Shown here one piece after another: positions 25,322-35,523 of a stretch of DNA of 64,000 nt (positions are counted from its first letter, which is position 1; each line of letters opens with the position of its first letter). The notes under the pieces were generated by a model that saw only the letters and a program-made list of their open reading frames with translations, had not been told where the DNA came from and did no database searches. The position numbers and the translations under genes are program-made. This DNA is from Flavobacterium johnsoniae UW101 (lineage in GTDB: Bacteria; Bacteroidota; Bacteroidia; Flavobacteriales; Flavobacteriaceae): NCBI RefSeq assembly GCF_000016645.1, contig NC_009441.1:5270001-5334000 (forward strand), in the 5' to 3' direction.

Positions 25322-25338
25322 GTCAGGTTAAACCTGAC
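25322..25338. promoter_or_regulatory. AbiEi operator, proximal copy
   Basis: GTCAGGTTAAACCTGAC, a perfect palindrome identical to the core at 25232-25254. It ends one base before an ATG at 25339 and nine before the ATG at 25348. An apparent start at 25309 would put the operator inside the coding region, which argues for the later start. Confidence 0.75.
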
Positions 25339-25347
25339 ATGTTGACT

Positions 25348-26169
25348 ATGAGGCATAAATATATTTCTACACAATCTAATGAGATCCTTTCCTATTTCAA
25401 TAGTAAGGATATGCTGTGTTTTGATTCTAAAGCAGCATTAAAAGCTTTGCCTGAATCAAAAGAAAGCGCGGTAAGGGAATTGCTTAGCGACATGACCAAA
25501 AGAGGGTTGTTAATGAGGCTAAAAGAGGGTATTTATTGTATAATACCCTATGAAGAAAACCCGGAAACTTTTATGCCTGACTGGCACTTAATCGCACAAT
25601 ACCTCGTGAAAGATGCGAAGTATTACATTGGCTACTACTCTGCCCTGCAAATCCACAACCTCATTACTCAACCTTCCCTTAAAGAGCAGATTGTTGTTTC
25701 AAAACAAATGAGGCCATCGGAAATTAAAATCAAAGACATCACATTTCAATTTATCTATCACAATGAAAACCATTTCTTCGGTGAAAAGAAAATTTGGATT
25801 GATGATTTTAATAAAGTGCTGTGTTCTGATTTAGAAAAAACTATAGTGGATTGTTTGTTCAAGCCGGACTATGCGGGAGGAATCGTCGAAATTGCTAGAG
25901 CAATACACGAAACGAGAGACAAAATTAACTTTAAAAAACTCTTAGATTATACCGAAAAATTTAAATCCCAAGCAGTTTTAAAACGACTGGGATTTCTCTT
26001 GGAAATGCTTGAAATTGACAATGAAATTGTTCCAGAGCTGTTGATTATGAAAACAGCCTCTTACGTACAGCTTGATACGGAATTGCCAAAATCGGGTAAA
26101 ATGATAAGTCGTTGGAGTATTCAACAAAATTTAGAAACAGAAACAATTAAGTCAGCCATTTACACATGA
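25348..26169 (+). CDS. abiEi: AbiEi-type antitoxin and repressor (type IV toxin-antitoxin)
   Basis: 273 residues from the ATG at 25348 (25339 is possible). The N-terminal winged-helix region runs to about residue 65 (AVRELLSDMTKRGLLMRLKE). The conserved AbiEi antitoxin segment follows (YYIGYYSALQIHNLITQPS, about residues 89-107) and then SDLEKTIVDCLFKPDYAGGI. In known AbiE systems this protein silences the toxin gene through the palindromes upstream and counters the nucleotidyltransferase toxin. The stop overlaps the toxin start by four bases. The frame is intact, in contrast to the broken toxin. Confidence 0.9.
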   Translation: MRHKYISTQSNEILSYFNSKDMLCFDSKAALKALPESKESAVRELLSDMTKRGLLMRLKEGIYCIIPYEENPETFMPDWHLIAQYLVKDAKYYIGYYSALQIHNLITQPSLKEQIVVSKQMRPSEIKIKDITFQFIYHNENHFFGEKKIWIDDFNKVLCSDLEKTIVDCLFKPDYAGGIVEIARAIHETRDKINFKKLLDYTEKFKSQAVLKRLGFLLEMLEIDNEIVPELLIMKTASYVQLDTELPKSGKMISRWSIQQNLETETIKSAIYT

Positions 26170-26992
26170 TCAAACCGGGCGAAATACAAAAGAAAGCAAA
26201 CCAAGTTGGAGTTCGTTACCAACAAATCGAGAAAGATTACATTTTATCTTGGATACTTTGGGGGGTAGCAAATCACGAACAACTTTCAAAAACAGTAGTA
26301 TTCAAAGGAGGAACAGTATTAAAGAAAGTCTATTTTGAAGATTATCGTTTCTCAGAAGATTTAGATTTTACATTACTAAATAACGAAATTTCAAACGAAT
26401 AAATTTACGAATGGTTCAACGAAATATTTGATCTAATCAAGGAGGAAGCAAACATATCACTAAAAAAGATTGACGATTATGAAGACGATGAAAACAAACT
26501 AAAAGAGGAGAAAGAAGAGGGTCTAAACTTCTACATAGGTTATGTTGGCCCATTGGGTGGTTTTGGAAACAACAAAAAAGTGAAAATAGATATCTCAAGA
26601 AGTGAAAAATTAGAGTTTGAGCCAATACAAAAGAGGCAATTATAGAATACTCAGATTTAGAAGAATACACTTTACTATGTTATACTTTAGAAGAATTATT
26701 AGTAGAAAAATTACGTTGTACGATGCAACGTATGCAACCAAGAGATTACTATGATATTTGGTATTTAGTAGAAGTTGAAGGAATGGAGGTTGAATATTTT
26801 ACGAATGAATTCCGAAATAAATGCATAAGCAAACAACAAAATCCGGATGATTTTCATAAAAAACTAGAACAAAAATTACCCCAATACAAAGCACGATGGC
26901 AAAAATCGATGAGTGATCAAATAAAAGATTTACCCGATTTTGAGCAAGTGGAAAGAGAAGTGAGTAGAAAGATTAAAAACTTTATGGTTTAA
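26166..26992 (+). pseudogene. abiEii: AbiEii-type nucleotidyltransferase toxin, disrupted
   Basis: The 5' part (to 26402) has the catalytic core of AbiEii toxins: VVFKGGTVLKKVYF and RFSEDLDFTLL. A TAA at 26400 then interrupts the frame after SNE, but the same frame goes on IYEWFNEIFDLIKEEANISL as far as about 26630. There, CAAAAGAGGC reads correctly only with one more A, and the gene continues in the next frame as AIIEYSDLEEYTLLCYTLEE and then to the stop at 26992. Two independent lesions (a nonsense codon and a one-base loss) make inactivation likely. The normal product would be about 275 residues. The antitoxin is intact. Confidence 0.85.
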
Positions 26993-27018
26993 CCAACGAA
27001 ATAAACAAAAGAAAAATA

Positions 27019-28566
27019 ATGACAAGCACCGCACAAAGAGCAGAATTACTAGCCAAAATTTGGAAAATAGCCAACGAGGTTCGTGGGGCTGTAGATGGAT
27101 GGGATTTCAAACAATTTGTATTAGGAACACTTTTCTATCGCTACATTAGTGAGAACTTTACGAATTATATAGAGGCTGGTGATGATAGCATTGATTACGC
27201 TAGCTTATCGGATGATGTAATTACACCAGAAATAAAAGATGATGCAATTAAAACAAAAGGATATTTTATCTATCCTAGTCAACTTTATGTAAATATTGCC
27301 AAAACGGCTAATACCAATCCAAACCTGAACACCGATTTAAAAAACATTTTTACAGCAATTGAAAGTTCTGCAAATGGGTATCCATCGGAAGAAGCTATAA
27401 AAGGTTTATTTGCTGATTTTGACACTACAAGTTCACGATTAGGGAATACAGTTGAAAATAAAAACAGCCGTTTAGCATCGGTTTTAAAAGGAGTTGAAGA
27501 ACTAAATTTTGGTAATTTTGAAGACAATAAAATTGACCTTTTTGGGGATGCCTATGAAATTCTGATTTCAAATTATGCAGCTAATGCGGGTAAATCGGGT
27601 GGTGAGTTTTTTACACCTGTGCACGTGTCAAAGCTAATTGCACAATTAGCTATGCACAAACAAGAAAAAGTGAATAAAATTTATGATCCTGCAGCAGGTT
27701 CTGGATCTTTACTGCTGCAAGCCAAAAAACACTTCGATGACCATATCATTGAAGAAGGTTTCTTTGGACAAGAAATAAATCATACTACTTATAACTTGGC
27801 TCGTATGAACATGTTTTTACACAACGTCAACTACGACAAGTTTAATATAGCTTTAGGTGATACACTTCATCATCCTCACTATATTGATGACAAACCTTTT
27901 GATGCTATTGTATCCAATCCTCCTTATTCGATAAAATGGATTGGAGATGATGACCCAACACTGATAAATGATGACCGTTTTGCACCTGCTGGCGTACTAG
28001 CTCCTAAATCAAAAGCAGATTTTGCATTTGTTCTGCATGCACTAAGTTATCTTTCCAGTAAAGGAAGGGCAGCTATAGTTTGTTTTCCTGGTATTTTTTA
28101 CCGTGGTGGTGCGGAACAAAAAATTAGAAAGTATTTAGTGGATAATAATTTTGTAGAAACTATCATCTCTGTAGCGCCTAATTTGTTTTATGGAACTTCT
28201 ATAGCGGTTACAATTCTGGTACTTTCAAAACATAAGACTGATACTACTACACAATTTATTGATGCAAGTGGTGAAGATTTCTTCAAGAAGGTTACCAACA
28301 ACAATATGATGACCGATACACATATTGATAAAATAATGGAGTTATTTGATAGTAAGGTCGATGTAGAACATGTTGCAAAATCAATCGACAATACTAAAAT
28401 TGCTGAAAACGATTATAACCTATCAGTAAGTTCTTATGTAGAACCGAAAGACAATCGAGTAAAAACTAACATAGTTGAATTGAACAAAGAAGTTACTAAA
28501 ACAGTAATCAAAATAGATAAACTCCGTGCTGATATTGATACAATTATAAACGAAATTGAAGCATGA
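27019..28566 (+). CDS. hsdM: Type I restriction-modification DNA methyltransferase subunit
   Basis: 515 residues. An N-terminal helical domain ([16 protein letters not shown]) leads to the N6-adenine methyltransferase fold: SAM motif [12 protein letters not shown] (about 223-234) and catalytic NPPY in [14 protein letters not shown] (about 296-309). It methylates adenine in the host recognition site and, with HsdS and HsdR, forms the restriction complex. The stop overlaps the hsdS start as ATGA, giving coupled translation. It starts 27 bp after the broken AbiE toxin, so the two may share a transcript. Confidence 0.95.
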   Translation: MTSTAQRAELLAKIWKIANEVRGAVDGWDFKQFVLGTLFYRYISENFTNYIEAGDDSIDYASLSDDVITPEIKDDAIKTKGYFIYPSQLYVNIAKTANTNPNLNTDLKNIFTAIESSANGYPSEEAIKGLFADFDTTSSRLGNTVENKNSRLASVLKGVEELNFGNFEDNKIDLFGDAYEILISNYAANAGKSGGEFFTPVHVSKLIAQLAMHKQEKVNKIYDPAAGSGSLLLQAKKHFDDHIIEEGFFGQEINHTTYNLARMNMFLHNVNYDKFNIALGDTLHHPHYIDDKPFDAIVSNPPYSIKWIGDDDPTLINDDRFAPAGVLAPKSKADFAFVLHALSYLSSKGRAAIVCFPGIFYRGGAEQKIRKYLVDNNFVETIISVAPNLFYGTSIAVTILVLSKHKTDTTTQFIDASGEDFFKKVTNNNMMTDTHIDKIMELFDSKVDVEHVAKSIDNTKIAENDYNLSVSSYVEPKDNRVKTNIVELNKEVTKTVIKIDKLRADIDTIINEIEA

Positions 28567-29807
28567 GTTATTTAGAAAAATTATTAAACGGTGTGGAAGT
28601 TGAATGGAAAACTGTAGATGATATTTTTTATATTAAAAATGGTTATACGCCTTCTAAATCAAGTCAAGAATATTGGACTAACGGAACAAATCCTTGGTTT
28701 CGTATGGAAGATATTCGTAAAAATGGTAGAGTACTTTCGGATTCTATACAGCATGTTTCAGATTCAGCAGTTAAAGGACAACTCATTCCTGAAAACTCTT
28801 TATTAATGTCTACAACCGCAACAATAGGTGAACATGCATTAGTCTTGGTGCCTTACTTAACAAATCAACAAATAACAAACTTTTCATTAAAAACATCATT
28901 CATAGATAAGGTCAGCATCAAGTATCTTTTTTATTGTTTTTTTGATTTTGGAAAATGGTGTATTGAGAATGCCAATAAAAATGGAGGCTTAAGTATTATT
29001 GGAACAAATAAGTTAAAAGAATATACTATCGCTATTCCATCTTTAGAAATACAACAAAAAATAGTTGCAATTCTTGATTCATTTACGGAGCTTACAGCGG
29101 AGCTTACAGCGGAGCTTACAGCGGAGCTTACAGCTCGTAAAATGCAATATAGTTATTATAGAGAGAAATTGTACACCTTTGATAAAAACAAAGTACAACA
29201 TTTACCAATGGATGATGAAAGTATTGGAGTGTTTCAAAGGGGTAAACGCTTTGTAAAAACTGATTTGATTTCTGAAGGAGTTCCTGTTATTCATTATGGC
29301 GAAATGTATACACATTACGGAACTTGGGCAGATAAAACAAAATCCTTTTTGAGTGAAGAACTAGTTAAAAATAAAAATCTACGGGTTGCCAATAAAGGTG
29401 ATGTTGTCATAGTAGCAGCAGGTGAAACTATCGAAGATATCGGAATGGGAACGGCTTGGTTAGGTGACGAAGGTGTAGTTGTTCATGATGCATGTTTTTC
29501 ATATAAAACAACATTAAACCCAAAGTTTGTGGCTTATTTTACACGCACAAAACAATTCCATGATCAAATTAAAAAACACATTTCTTCCGGTAAAATTTCT
29601 GCTATCAATGCAAATGGTTTAGGTAAAGCAATAATTCCAGTTCCTTCAAAAGAAGAACAAGAACGTGTAGTTTCTATTCTAGACAAATTTGATGTTTTAA
29701 CTAATTCTATAAGTGAAGGTCTGCCAAAAGAAATAGAATTAAGAAAAAAACAATACGAGTATTATAGAGACTTGTTACTAACATTTCCTAAGAACAATCT
29801 AGAATAA
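28563..29807 (+). CDS. hsdS: Type I restriction specificity subunit, EcoR124-like
   Basis: 414 residues. It starts [20 protein letters not shown], much like the specificity subunit of EcoR124I. Two target-recognition domains (about residues 10-160 and 215-370) are separated by a conserved spacer ([10 protein letters not shown], then [12 protein letters not shown]), and a matching repeat closes the protein ([14 protein letters not shown] and [11 protein letters not shown]). The spacer contains four ELTA units. In EcoR124 the number of such units sets the gap between the two half-sites. TRD2 includes [15 protein letters not shown]. The recognition sequence cannot be read from this alone. Confidence 0.95.
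   Translation: MSYLEKLLNGVEVEWKTVDDIFYIKNGYTPSKSSQEYWTNGTNPWFRMEDIRKNGRVLSDSIQHVSDSAVKGQLIPENSLLMSTTATIGEHALVLVPYLTNQQITNFSLKTSFIDKVSIKYLFYCFFDFGKWCIENANKNGGLSIIGTNKLKEYTIAIPSLEIQQKIVAILDSFTELTAELTAELTAELTARKMQYSYYREKLYTFDKNKVQHLPMDDESIGVFQRGKRFVKTDLISEGVPVIHYGEMYTHYGTWADKTKSFLSEELVKNKNLRVANKGDVVIVAAGETIEDIGMGTAWLGDEGVVVHDACFSYKTTLNPKFVAYFTRTKQFHDQIKKHISSGKISAINANGLGKAIIPVPSKEEQERVVSILDKFDVLTNSISEGLPKEIELRKKQYEYYRDLLLTFPKNNLE
29088..29135 (+). repeat. Four 12-bp tandem repeats in hsdS
   Basis: GAGCTTACAGCG occurs four times in a row (the last unit ends in T instead of G), coding for (Glu-Leu-Thr-Ala)4. EcoR124I and EcoR124II carry two and three copies of the equivalent TAEL unit and recognise sites with six- and seven-base gaps. 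The run can change length by slippage or unequal crossover without breaking the frame. Confidence 0.95.
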
Positions 29808-29811
29808 TAAT

Positions 29812-31044
29812 ATGGCACAGTCATTAACTGAAATAGCACAAAAATTAAAAAATGCTGATAAAAAAGTAAAAGTACAATTGATTTATGCTTTCAATGGCTC
29901 TGGAAAAACAAGGCTTTCACGTGAATTTAAAGAACTGATAGCTCCTAAAAATCCTGCGTTTGAGGAAGGCGAAGAAGAATCAAAAATCAAGGTAATGTAC
30001 TATAATGCATTTACCGAAGATTTGTTTTATTGGGATAATGATTTGGATAACGATTTAGATAGAAAATTAAAAATTCAGCCCAATGGTTATACCAATTGGG
30101 TACTTTTAGAACAAGGACAAGAGCCTAACATAGCGAAACATTTTCAACGCTATACAAATGATAAATTAACGCCTAATTTTAATCAAGAATATACAATTAA
30201 GGATAAGAATGGTAAAGATTTAATTATTCATGTATATTCTGAAGTCAGATTCTCATTTGAACGAGGAAATGAAGAGCCTTCTGTATTTGTCAAAATTTCC
30301 AAAGGAGAAGAGAGTTGTTTTATTTGGAGTATCTTTTACACTTTATTAGAGCAGGCTATCAATGTTTTAAATGTTGCAGAAGAAGGAGAACGTGAAACGA
30401 ACCGATTTAATGATTTGAAATATGTTTTTATTGATGATCCAGTAAGTTCATTGGATGACAATCATTTGATTGAAATGGCTGTAAATATAGGTGAATTGAT
30501 AAAATCAAGCCAATCAGAAGACCTTAAATTCATCATAACAACACATAATCCTTTATTTTACAATGTGTTATTCAATGAATTCAATAATTCAGATTTACGA
30601 TATGGATACAAACCAAGGAATTGTATAAAATGGCGTTTAGAAAAACTAGATGATGGTACTTTTGACATTCATGCCCAGGGAAAAGATTCTCCTTTTGCAT
30701 ATCATCTTTTCCTTTTGAATGAACTTGAAAAAGTCAGAGTTTCTGGAGATATTCAAAAATATCATTTTAATTTTCTTCGCAATATTTTAGAAAAAACTTC
30801 TACTTTTTTAGGATATTATGAATGGAAGAAACTTTTGCCAGATGATGCGGAAGGTGCCCGAGAGGGTTATTATAAAAGAATTCTTGAACTTTCTAGTCAT
30901 AGTAAAATTTCAAGCGAGGAAGTTTCTGCATTAACGACTCAAGAAAAAGATGTTTTAAAGCATTTAGTAGAAGAAATTAAAAAAATATACAAATTCAAAT
31001 TGAACAATTACCAACCTGTAAATGAGGAAGATGTCACAGTATAA
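29812..31044 (+). CDS. ABC/AAA-type ATPase encoded between hsdS and hsdR
   Basis: 410 residues. Walker [14 protein letters not shown] (about 27-39), a signature-like SKGEESCF (about 163-170), Walker [15 protein letters not shown] (about 203-216) and a switch histidine in ITTHNPLF (about 242) give a complete ABC-type ATPase of the SMC/RloA kind. Similar ATPases lie in type I restriction loci of other bacteria (for example rloA). The nuclease triad of the PrrC anticodon nuclease is not apparent in the C-terminal part. The gene starts 4 bp after the hsdS stop and overlaps hsdR. Its role beside restriction is unknown; a backup defence is possible. Confidence 0.75.
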   Translation: MAQSLTEIAQKLKNADKKVKVQLIYAFNGSGKTRLSREFKELIAPKNPAFEEGEEESKIKVMYYNAFTEDLFYWDNDLDNDLDRKLKIQPNGYTNWVLLEQGQEPNIAKHFQRYTNDKLTPNFNQEYTIKDKNGKDLIIHVYSEVRFSFERGNEEPSVFVKISKGEESCFIWSIFYTLLEQAINVLNVAEEGERETNRFNDLKYVFIDDPVSSLDDNHLIEMAVNIGELIKSSQSEDLKFIITTHNPLFYNVLFNEFNNSDLRYGYKPRNCIKWRLEKLDDGTFDIHAQGKDSPFAYHLFLLNELEKVRVSGDIQKYHFNFLRNILEKTSTFLGYYEWKKLLPDDAEGAREGYYKRILELSSHSKISSEEVSALTTQEKDVLKHLVEEIKKIYKFKLNNYQPVNEEDVTV

Positions 31045-34000
31045 AACCATAGCAGAATCAAACAATTTTATTGTTTTAGATAAGTACGATAAATATTCAG
31101 TGCTTAATGAAGCACCTTCGAGTTATCAAACGGAGGCTGCACTTGAGAAAGAACTTATCCAGGACTTAATCAATCAAGGATATGAAAATCCAGATCTAAA
31201 CAGTATGGAAGCGCTATTGGCAAATGTCAGAGTGCAATTGCAGGCACTCAATAACATGGCCTTTTCAGATAGCGAATGGACTCGTTTTGTAGAAGAATAC
31301 TTAGACAAACCAAGTGATAATCTAGTTGAAAAAACTAGAAAAATTCATGAAAATTATATCTACGATTTTGTTTTTGATGATGGACATATTCAAAATATTT
31401 ATTTAGTTGACAAAAAGAATATCGCTCGTAATAAAGTACAGGTAATTAAACAATTTGAACAAAAAGGAACACATGCCAATCGTTATGATGTTACAATTTT
31501 AATCAATGGCTTGCCTTTGGTACAAGTAGAACTAAAAAAGCGTGGTGTAGCTATTCGTGAAGCATTTAACCAAGTGCATCGCTATACAAAAGAGAGTCTT
31601 AACAGTACTAATTCTCTTTTCAAATACTTGCAGGTTTTTGTTATCTCGAACGGAACGGACAGCCGCTATTTTGCAAACACTGTTGAGCGAAACAAAAACA
31701 GCTTTGACTTTACTATGAACTGGGCAAAAGCTGATAATACATTGATTAAAGACCTTAAAGATTTTACTACAACCTTTTTTGAAAAACGCACGTTGTTAAA
31801 CGTATTGCTTACCTATTCCGTTTTTGACACAAGTGATACATTACTAATTATGCGACCTTATCAAATCGCAGCTACTGAAAGAATGTTATGGAAAATTCAA
31901 AGTTCCTTTCAAGCTAAAAATTGGTCTAAAGTAGAAAGCGGTGGTTATATTTGGCATACGACAGGGTCGGGTAAAACGCTGACCAGTTTTAAAGCGGCTC
32001 GTTTAGCTACTGAATTAGATTTCATTGATAAAGTATTTTTTGTAGTGGATCGCAAAGATTTGGACTTTCAAACTATGAAAGAATACCAACGCTTTTCTCC
32101 CGATAGTGTGAACGGTTCGGATAGTACAGCAGGCTTAAAGAGAAATTTGGAGAAAGATGATAATAAAATTATTGTCACAACTATTCAGAAGCTAAACAAC
32201 TTGATGAAAACAGAAAGTGATTTAGCCATTTATCAAAAACAAGTAGTTTTTATTTTTGATGAAGCACACCGTTCTCAGTTTGGAGAAGCTCAAAAGAACC
32301 TGAATAAGAAGTTTAAAAAATTCTATCAATTTGGTTTTACCGGCACGCCGATATTTGCAGGAATAAATGCACTTGGTGCAGAAAGTACTCAAAGTGTGTT
32401 TGGTTGCGAATTGCATTCTTATGTAATTACAGATGCGATTAGAGATGAAAAAGTACTGAAATTCAAAGTAGATTACAATGATGTTCGTCCACAATTTAAA
32501 AGTATAGAAACTGAGATTGATGAAAAAAAATTAACTGCTGCAGAAAACAAAAAAGCATTTTTACATCCTGCCCGTATCAAAGAAGTTTCACAATACATCC
32601 TTAAGAATTTTAGAATTAAAACGCATAGGAATCAAGGTACAAACAAAGGTTTTAATGCCATGTTTGCTGTAAGTAGTGTGGATGCAGCCAAATGTTATTA
32701 TGAAGAATTAAACCACCTGCAAAAAGAAAGTGAAAAACCATTAAGAATAGCAACGATATTCTCTTACGCTGCCAATGAAGAGCAAAGTGCCATTGGTGAA
32801 ATTGTCGATGAAAACTTTGAGCCAACGGCATTGGACAGCAGTGCCAAAGAATTTTTAACGGCAGCAATAAACGACTACAACACAATGTTTAAAACAAGTT
32901 TTGGAGTCGAGAGCAAAGAGTTCCAAAACTATTACCGTGATCTTGCAAAACGTGTAAAAAATAAAGAAATTGACCTTATCATCGTAGTTGGTATGTTTCT
33001 TACTGGCTTTGATGCTCCAACGCTTAACACTCTGTTTGTCGATAAGAACCTGCGTTATCATGGTTTAATGCAAGCTTTTTCTCGTACTAATCGTATTTAT
33101 GATGCTACAAAAACCTTTGGAAACATTATTACTTTCAGAGATTTAGAAACAGCTACTGTAGATGCTATAACCTTATTTGGAGACAAAAACACAAAAAACG
33201 TAGTACTTGAAAAGAGCTATAAAGAATATTTAGAAGGTTTTACAGACATTGCAACAGGACATGCACGTAGAGGTTTCATAGATGTGGTAAAAGACTTAAA
33301 TGAAAAATTCCCTAATCACAATGAAATTGTAACGGAAAAAGATAAAAAAGAATTCTCAAAATTATTCGGAGAGTATTTACGAGTGGAAAATATCTTGCAG
33401 AATTACGATGAGTTTACCAATCTCAAAGCATTTCAAGGTATTGATCTAAATGATGGTCAAGCCATTCAGGAATTCAAAGAAAACTACTTTGTGTCAGACA
33501 ATGATATTGCAATAATGCAAGAGATAAGTTTGTTACCGGAACGAACAATTCAAGATTATCGTTCTACTTATAATGACATACGCGATTGGTTAAGACGTGA
33601 AAAAAGCGGAAAAGAAGCTGAAGAATCCACTATAGATTGGGATGATGTTGTCTTCGAAATAGACCTACTTAAATCTCAAGAAATTAACCTGGATTATATT
33701 CTTGAATTGATTTTTGAACATAATAAAAAGAATAAAGACAAAGCCACCTTGATAGAAGAAATCCGCCGGGTGATTCGTGCAAGTATAGGCAACAGAGCAA
33801 AAGAAAGTTTAGTAGTAGATTTTATAAATGAAACAGACCTTGAAACCATTCAAGATAAAGCAAATGTTATAGATTCATTCTTCAAATATGCTCAGGAAAA
33901 ACAAAAAAAGGAGGCTTCAGAATTAATTACAGATGAAAACTTAAATGAGGAAGAAGCAAAACGATATATTACAGCATCTTTAAAGCGTGAATTTGCCAAT

Positions 34001-34138
34001 GAAAACGGAACTGAACTCAATGCAATTTTACCTAAAATGAGTCCTTTAAATCCTCAGTATTTGACGAAAAAGCAAAGTGTATTCCAGAAAATTAGCTTCT
34101 TTGTCGACAAATTTAAAGGAGTTGGAGGGCAATTGTAA
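31031..34138 (+). CDS. hsdR: Type I restriction endonuclease/translocase subunit
   Basis: 1035 residues from the second ATG (31031; an in-frame ATG at 31022 is nine bases earlier). The nuclease core has Asp in RYDVTILI and the E-x-K of [10 protein letters not shown] (about 162). The motor has Walker [17 protein letters not shown] (about 309), the DEAH box [11 protein letters not shown] (about 407) and helicase motif [16 protein letters not shown] (about 653). The C-terminal helical region binds the methylase core. The whole is very close in layout to HsdR of EcoR124I. It translocates and cuts unmodified DNA. The 5' end overlaps the ATPase gene by 14 bases. Confidence 0.95.
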   Translation: MSQYKTIAESNNFIVLDKYDKYSVLNEAPSSYQTEAALEKELIQDLINQGYENPDLNSMEALLANVRVQLQALNNMAFSDSEWTRFVEEYLDKPSDNLVEKTRKIHENYIYDFVFDDGHIQNIYLVDKKNIARNKVQVIKQFEQKGTHANRYDVTILINGLPLVQVELKKRGVAIREAFNQVHRYTKESLNSTNSLFKYLQVFVISNGTDSRYFANTVERNKNSFDFTMNWAKADNTLIKDLKDFTTTFFEKRTLLNVLLTYSVFDTSDTLLIMRPYQIAATERMLWKIQSSFQAKNWSKVESGGYIWHTTGSGKTLTSFKAARLATELDFIDKVFFVVDRKDLDFQTMKEYQRFSPDSVNGSDSTAGLKRNLEKDDNKIIVTTIQKLNNLMKTESDLAIYQKQVVFIFDEAHRSQFGEAQKNLNKKFKKFYQFGFTGTPIFAGINALGAESTQSVFGCELHSYVITDAIRDEKVLKFKVDYNDVRPQFKSIETEIDEKKLTAAENKKAFLHPARIKEVSQYILKNFRIKTHRNQGTNKGFNAMFAVSSVDAAKCYYEELNHLQKESEKPLRIATIFSYAANEEQSAIGEIVDENFEPTALDSSAKEFLTAAINDYNTMFKTSFGVESKEFQNYYRDLAKRVKNKEIDLIIVVGMFLTGFDAPTLNTLFVDKNLRYHGLMQAFSRTNRIYDATKTFGNIITFRDLETATVDAITLFGDKNTKNVVLEKSYKEYLEGFTDIATGHARRGFIDVVKDLNEKFPNHNEIVTEKDKKEFSKLFGEYLRVENILQNYDEFTNLKAFQGIDLNDGQAIQEFKENYFVSDNDIAIMQEISLLPERTIQDYRSTYNDIRDWLRREKSGKEAEESTIDWDDVVFEIDLLKSQEINLDYILELIFEHNKKNKDKATLIEEIRRVIRASIGNRAKESLVVDFINETDLETIQDKANVIDSFFKYAQEKQKKEASELITDENLNEEEAKRYITASLKREFANENGTELNAILPKMSPLNPQYLTKKQSVFQKISFFVDKFKGVGGQL

Positions 34139-34167
34139 ATGAAATTACAAATAATAATTACAAACTA

Positions 34168-34608
34168 ATGAGTACTATAATAGGTATATGGAATGCAAGT
34201 GGCAAAGGGAAATCATCCTCCATTTTAAGTTTAGCCAACTTTTTAATGAGTACTTATCAAAGTTATCGTGTCGTTCACTGCAATAAAAACCCATCGGCTC
34301 TAACTATTGATTTTAGACTAATTCTTGAAATAAAGGGTAAAATTTATGCTTTAGAAAGTATGGGTGACCCTAATTCGGGGTTAGAGCGTCGTTTAGATGA
34401 CATTATGGTTACATATAAACCAGATGTACTCGTTTGTGCAACCCGTACTAGAGGGAATACGGTCCTTGCAGTGCAAAACATTAAGGCCAAATATTCATCA
34501 GATTTAATATGGTCATCGACCTATCAAACTTCCCATAGTCATACTCTTGTAAATGATGCTAAAGCAGAACATTTACATGACTTAATGCGTAAATTAAGCT
34601 TAATATAA
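34168..34608 (+). CDS. Small P-loop-like protein after hsdR
   Basis: 146 residues. The start, STIIGIWNASGKGKSSSILS, has a GKGKSSS loop that resembles a P-loop (like the deviant Walker A of ParA/MinD proteins). It is followed by a strand (VVHCNKNPSALTIDFRL) and a later VLVCATRTRGNTVLAVQ. It looks like a compact NTP-binding protein lacking the second half of a ParA. It lies 29 bp after hsdR and 9 bp before the next gene, so it is likely in the same operon. I do not recognise a named family. A role in defence is only inferred from position. Confidence 0.6.
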   Translation: MSTIIGIWNASGKGKSSSILSLANFLMSTYQSYRVVHCNKNPSALTIDFRLILEIKGKIYALESMGDPNSGLERRLDDIMVTYKPDVLVCATRTRGNTVLAVQNIKAKYSSDLIWSSTYQTSHSHTLVNDAKAEHLHDLMRKLSLI

Positions 34609-34617
34609 TTACCGTCA

Positions 34618-35523
34618 ATGTACCTATACAAAAACCAAAATAACCAAGTAAACAGCTTAAAAGAAAAACCATTTAAGCTTGAAAAAGAAATACAAAACTT
34701 GTTCGAAGCTAATTTGATTGCACTAAGTAATTTGCAATTTATTAAGTCGGAGTTTACTATCAAAAACAACCGAATTGATACTTTAGCATTTGATGAAGAA
34801 AGCAATGCTTTTGTAATTATCGAGTACAAGCGTAGCCAAAATTATAGTGTTATTGACCAAGGCGTTTCCTACCTCAACTTAATGCTCGAATACAAAGCTG
34901 ATTTTATTGTTGAATACAACGAATCCCAAAAAGAAACGCTAAAACGTTCCGATGTCGATTGGTCACAAAGCCGAATCATATTCGTGTCTCCTTCTTTCAC
35001 CGATTTCCAAAAACAATCCTCAAATTTCAAAGATTTATCCATTGAATTATGGGAAATCAAGCAGTTTGAAAATGATGTGATTGTAATTAACCCAATCAAA
35101 AAATCAAAATCGGCACCTAGTATAAAACAGGTACAAAACAATGACAATTCCGAAATCAGCAAAGTAACTCAAGAAATCAAAATCTATAATGAGGAAGACC
35201 ATATCAGTGGTAAAAGCGATGATATAATTGAATTGTATGAAACCTTCAAAAATGCAATTCTGCAATTATCATCAGATATTGAAGTTGTTCCTAAAAAAAT
35301 GTATGTCGCTTTCAAATTAAAGAACAATATTGTGGATATACGCATTCAACAAAAGAACCTCATCTTTTGGATTAACATGAAAAAAGGAACGCTTGATGAT
35401 CCCAAAAATTTAGCTATTGATGCTTCCTCAAAGGGCCATTATGGTAATGGTGATTATGAATTATCTATTTCTGACACCCAAAATTTAGAATACATAATGA
35501 GTTTAATCAAACAGGCTTTATAA
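34618..35523 (+). CDS. Putative nuclease with a DUF5655-like C-terminal domain
   Basis: 301 residues. The N-terminal 130 residues look like a PD-(D/E)xK nuclease of the DUF91/NucS kind: NRIDTLAFDEESNAFVIIEYK (shown in part: IDTLAFDEES) supplies the Asp, and IIEYKR the E-x-K. The C-terminal half (about 200-301, ELYETFKNAILQLSSDIEVV onward) matches the DUF5655 domain seen in proteins of unknown function. The stop TAA shares one base with the next gene start, so the two are coupled. The island context suggests defence. The substrate is unknown. Confidence 0.7.
   Translation: MYLYKNQNNQVNSLKEKPFKLEKEIQNLFEANLIALSNLQFIKSEFTIKNNRIDTLAFDEESNAFVIIEYKRSQNYSVIDQGVSYLNLMLEYKADFIVEYNESQKETLKRSDVDWSQSRIIFVSPSFTDFQKQSSNFKDLSIELWEIKQFENDVIVINPIKKSKSAPSIKQVQNNDNSEISKVTQEIKIYNEEDHISGKSDDIIELYETFKNAILQLSSDIEVVPKKMYVAFKLKNNIVDIRIQQKNLIFWINMKKGTLDDPKNLAIDASSKGHYGNGDYELSISDTQNLEYIMSLIKQAL

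Noticed and set aside
26166..26992. Programmed recoding of the AbiEii gene
   Set aside because: Stop readthrough and a frameshift would both be needed, with no slippery sequence or structure at either place; decay is simpler.
29812..31044. PrrC-type anticodon nuclease
   Set aside because: The ATPase motifs and genomic position fit, but the R-x3-E and distant His expected of the nuclease part are not seen.
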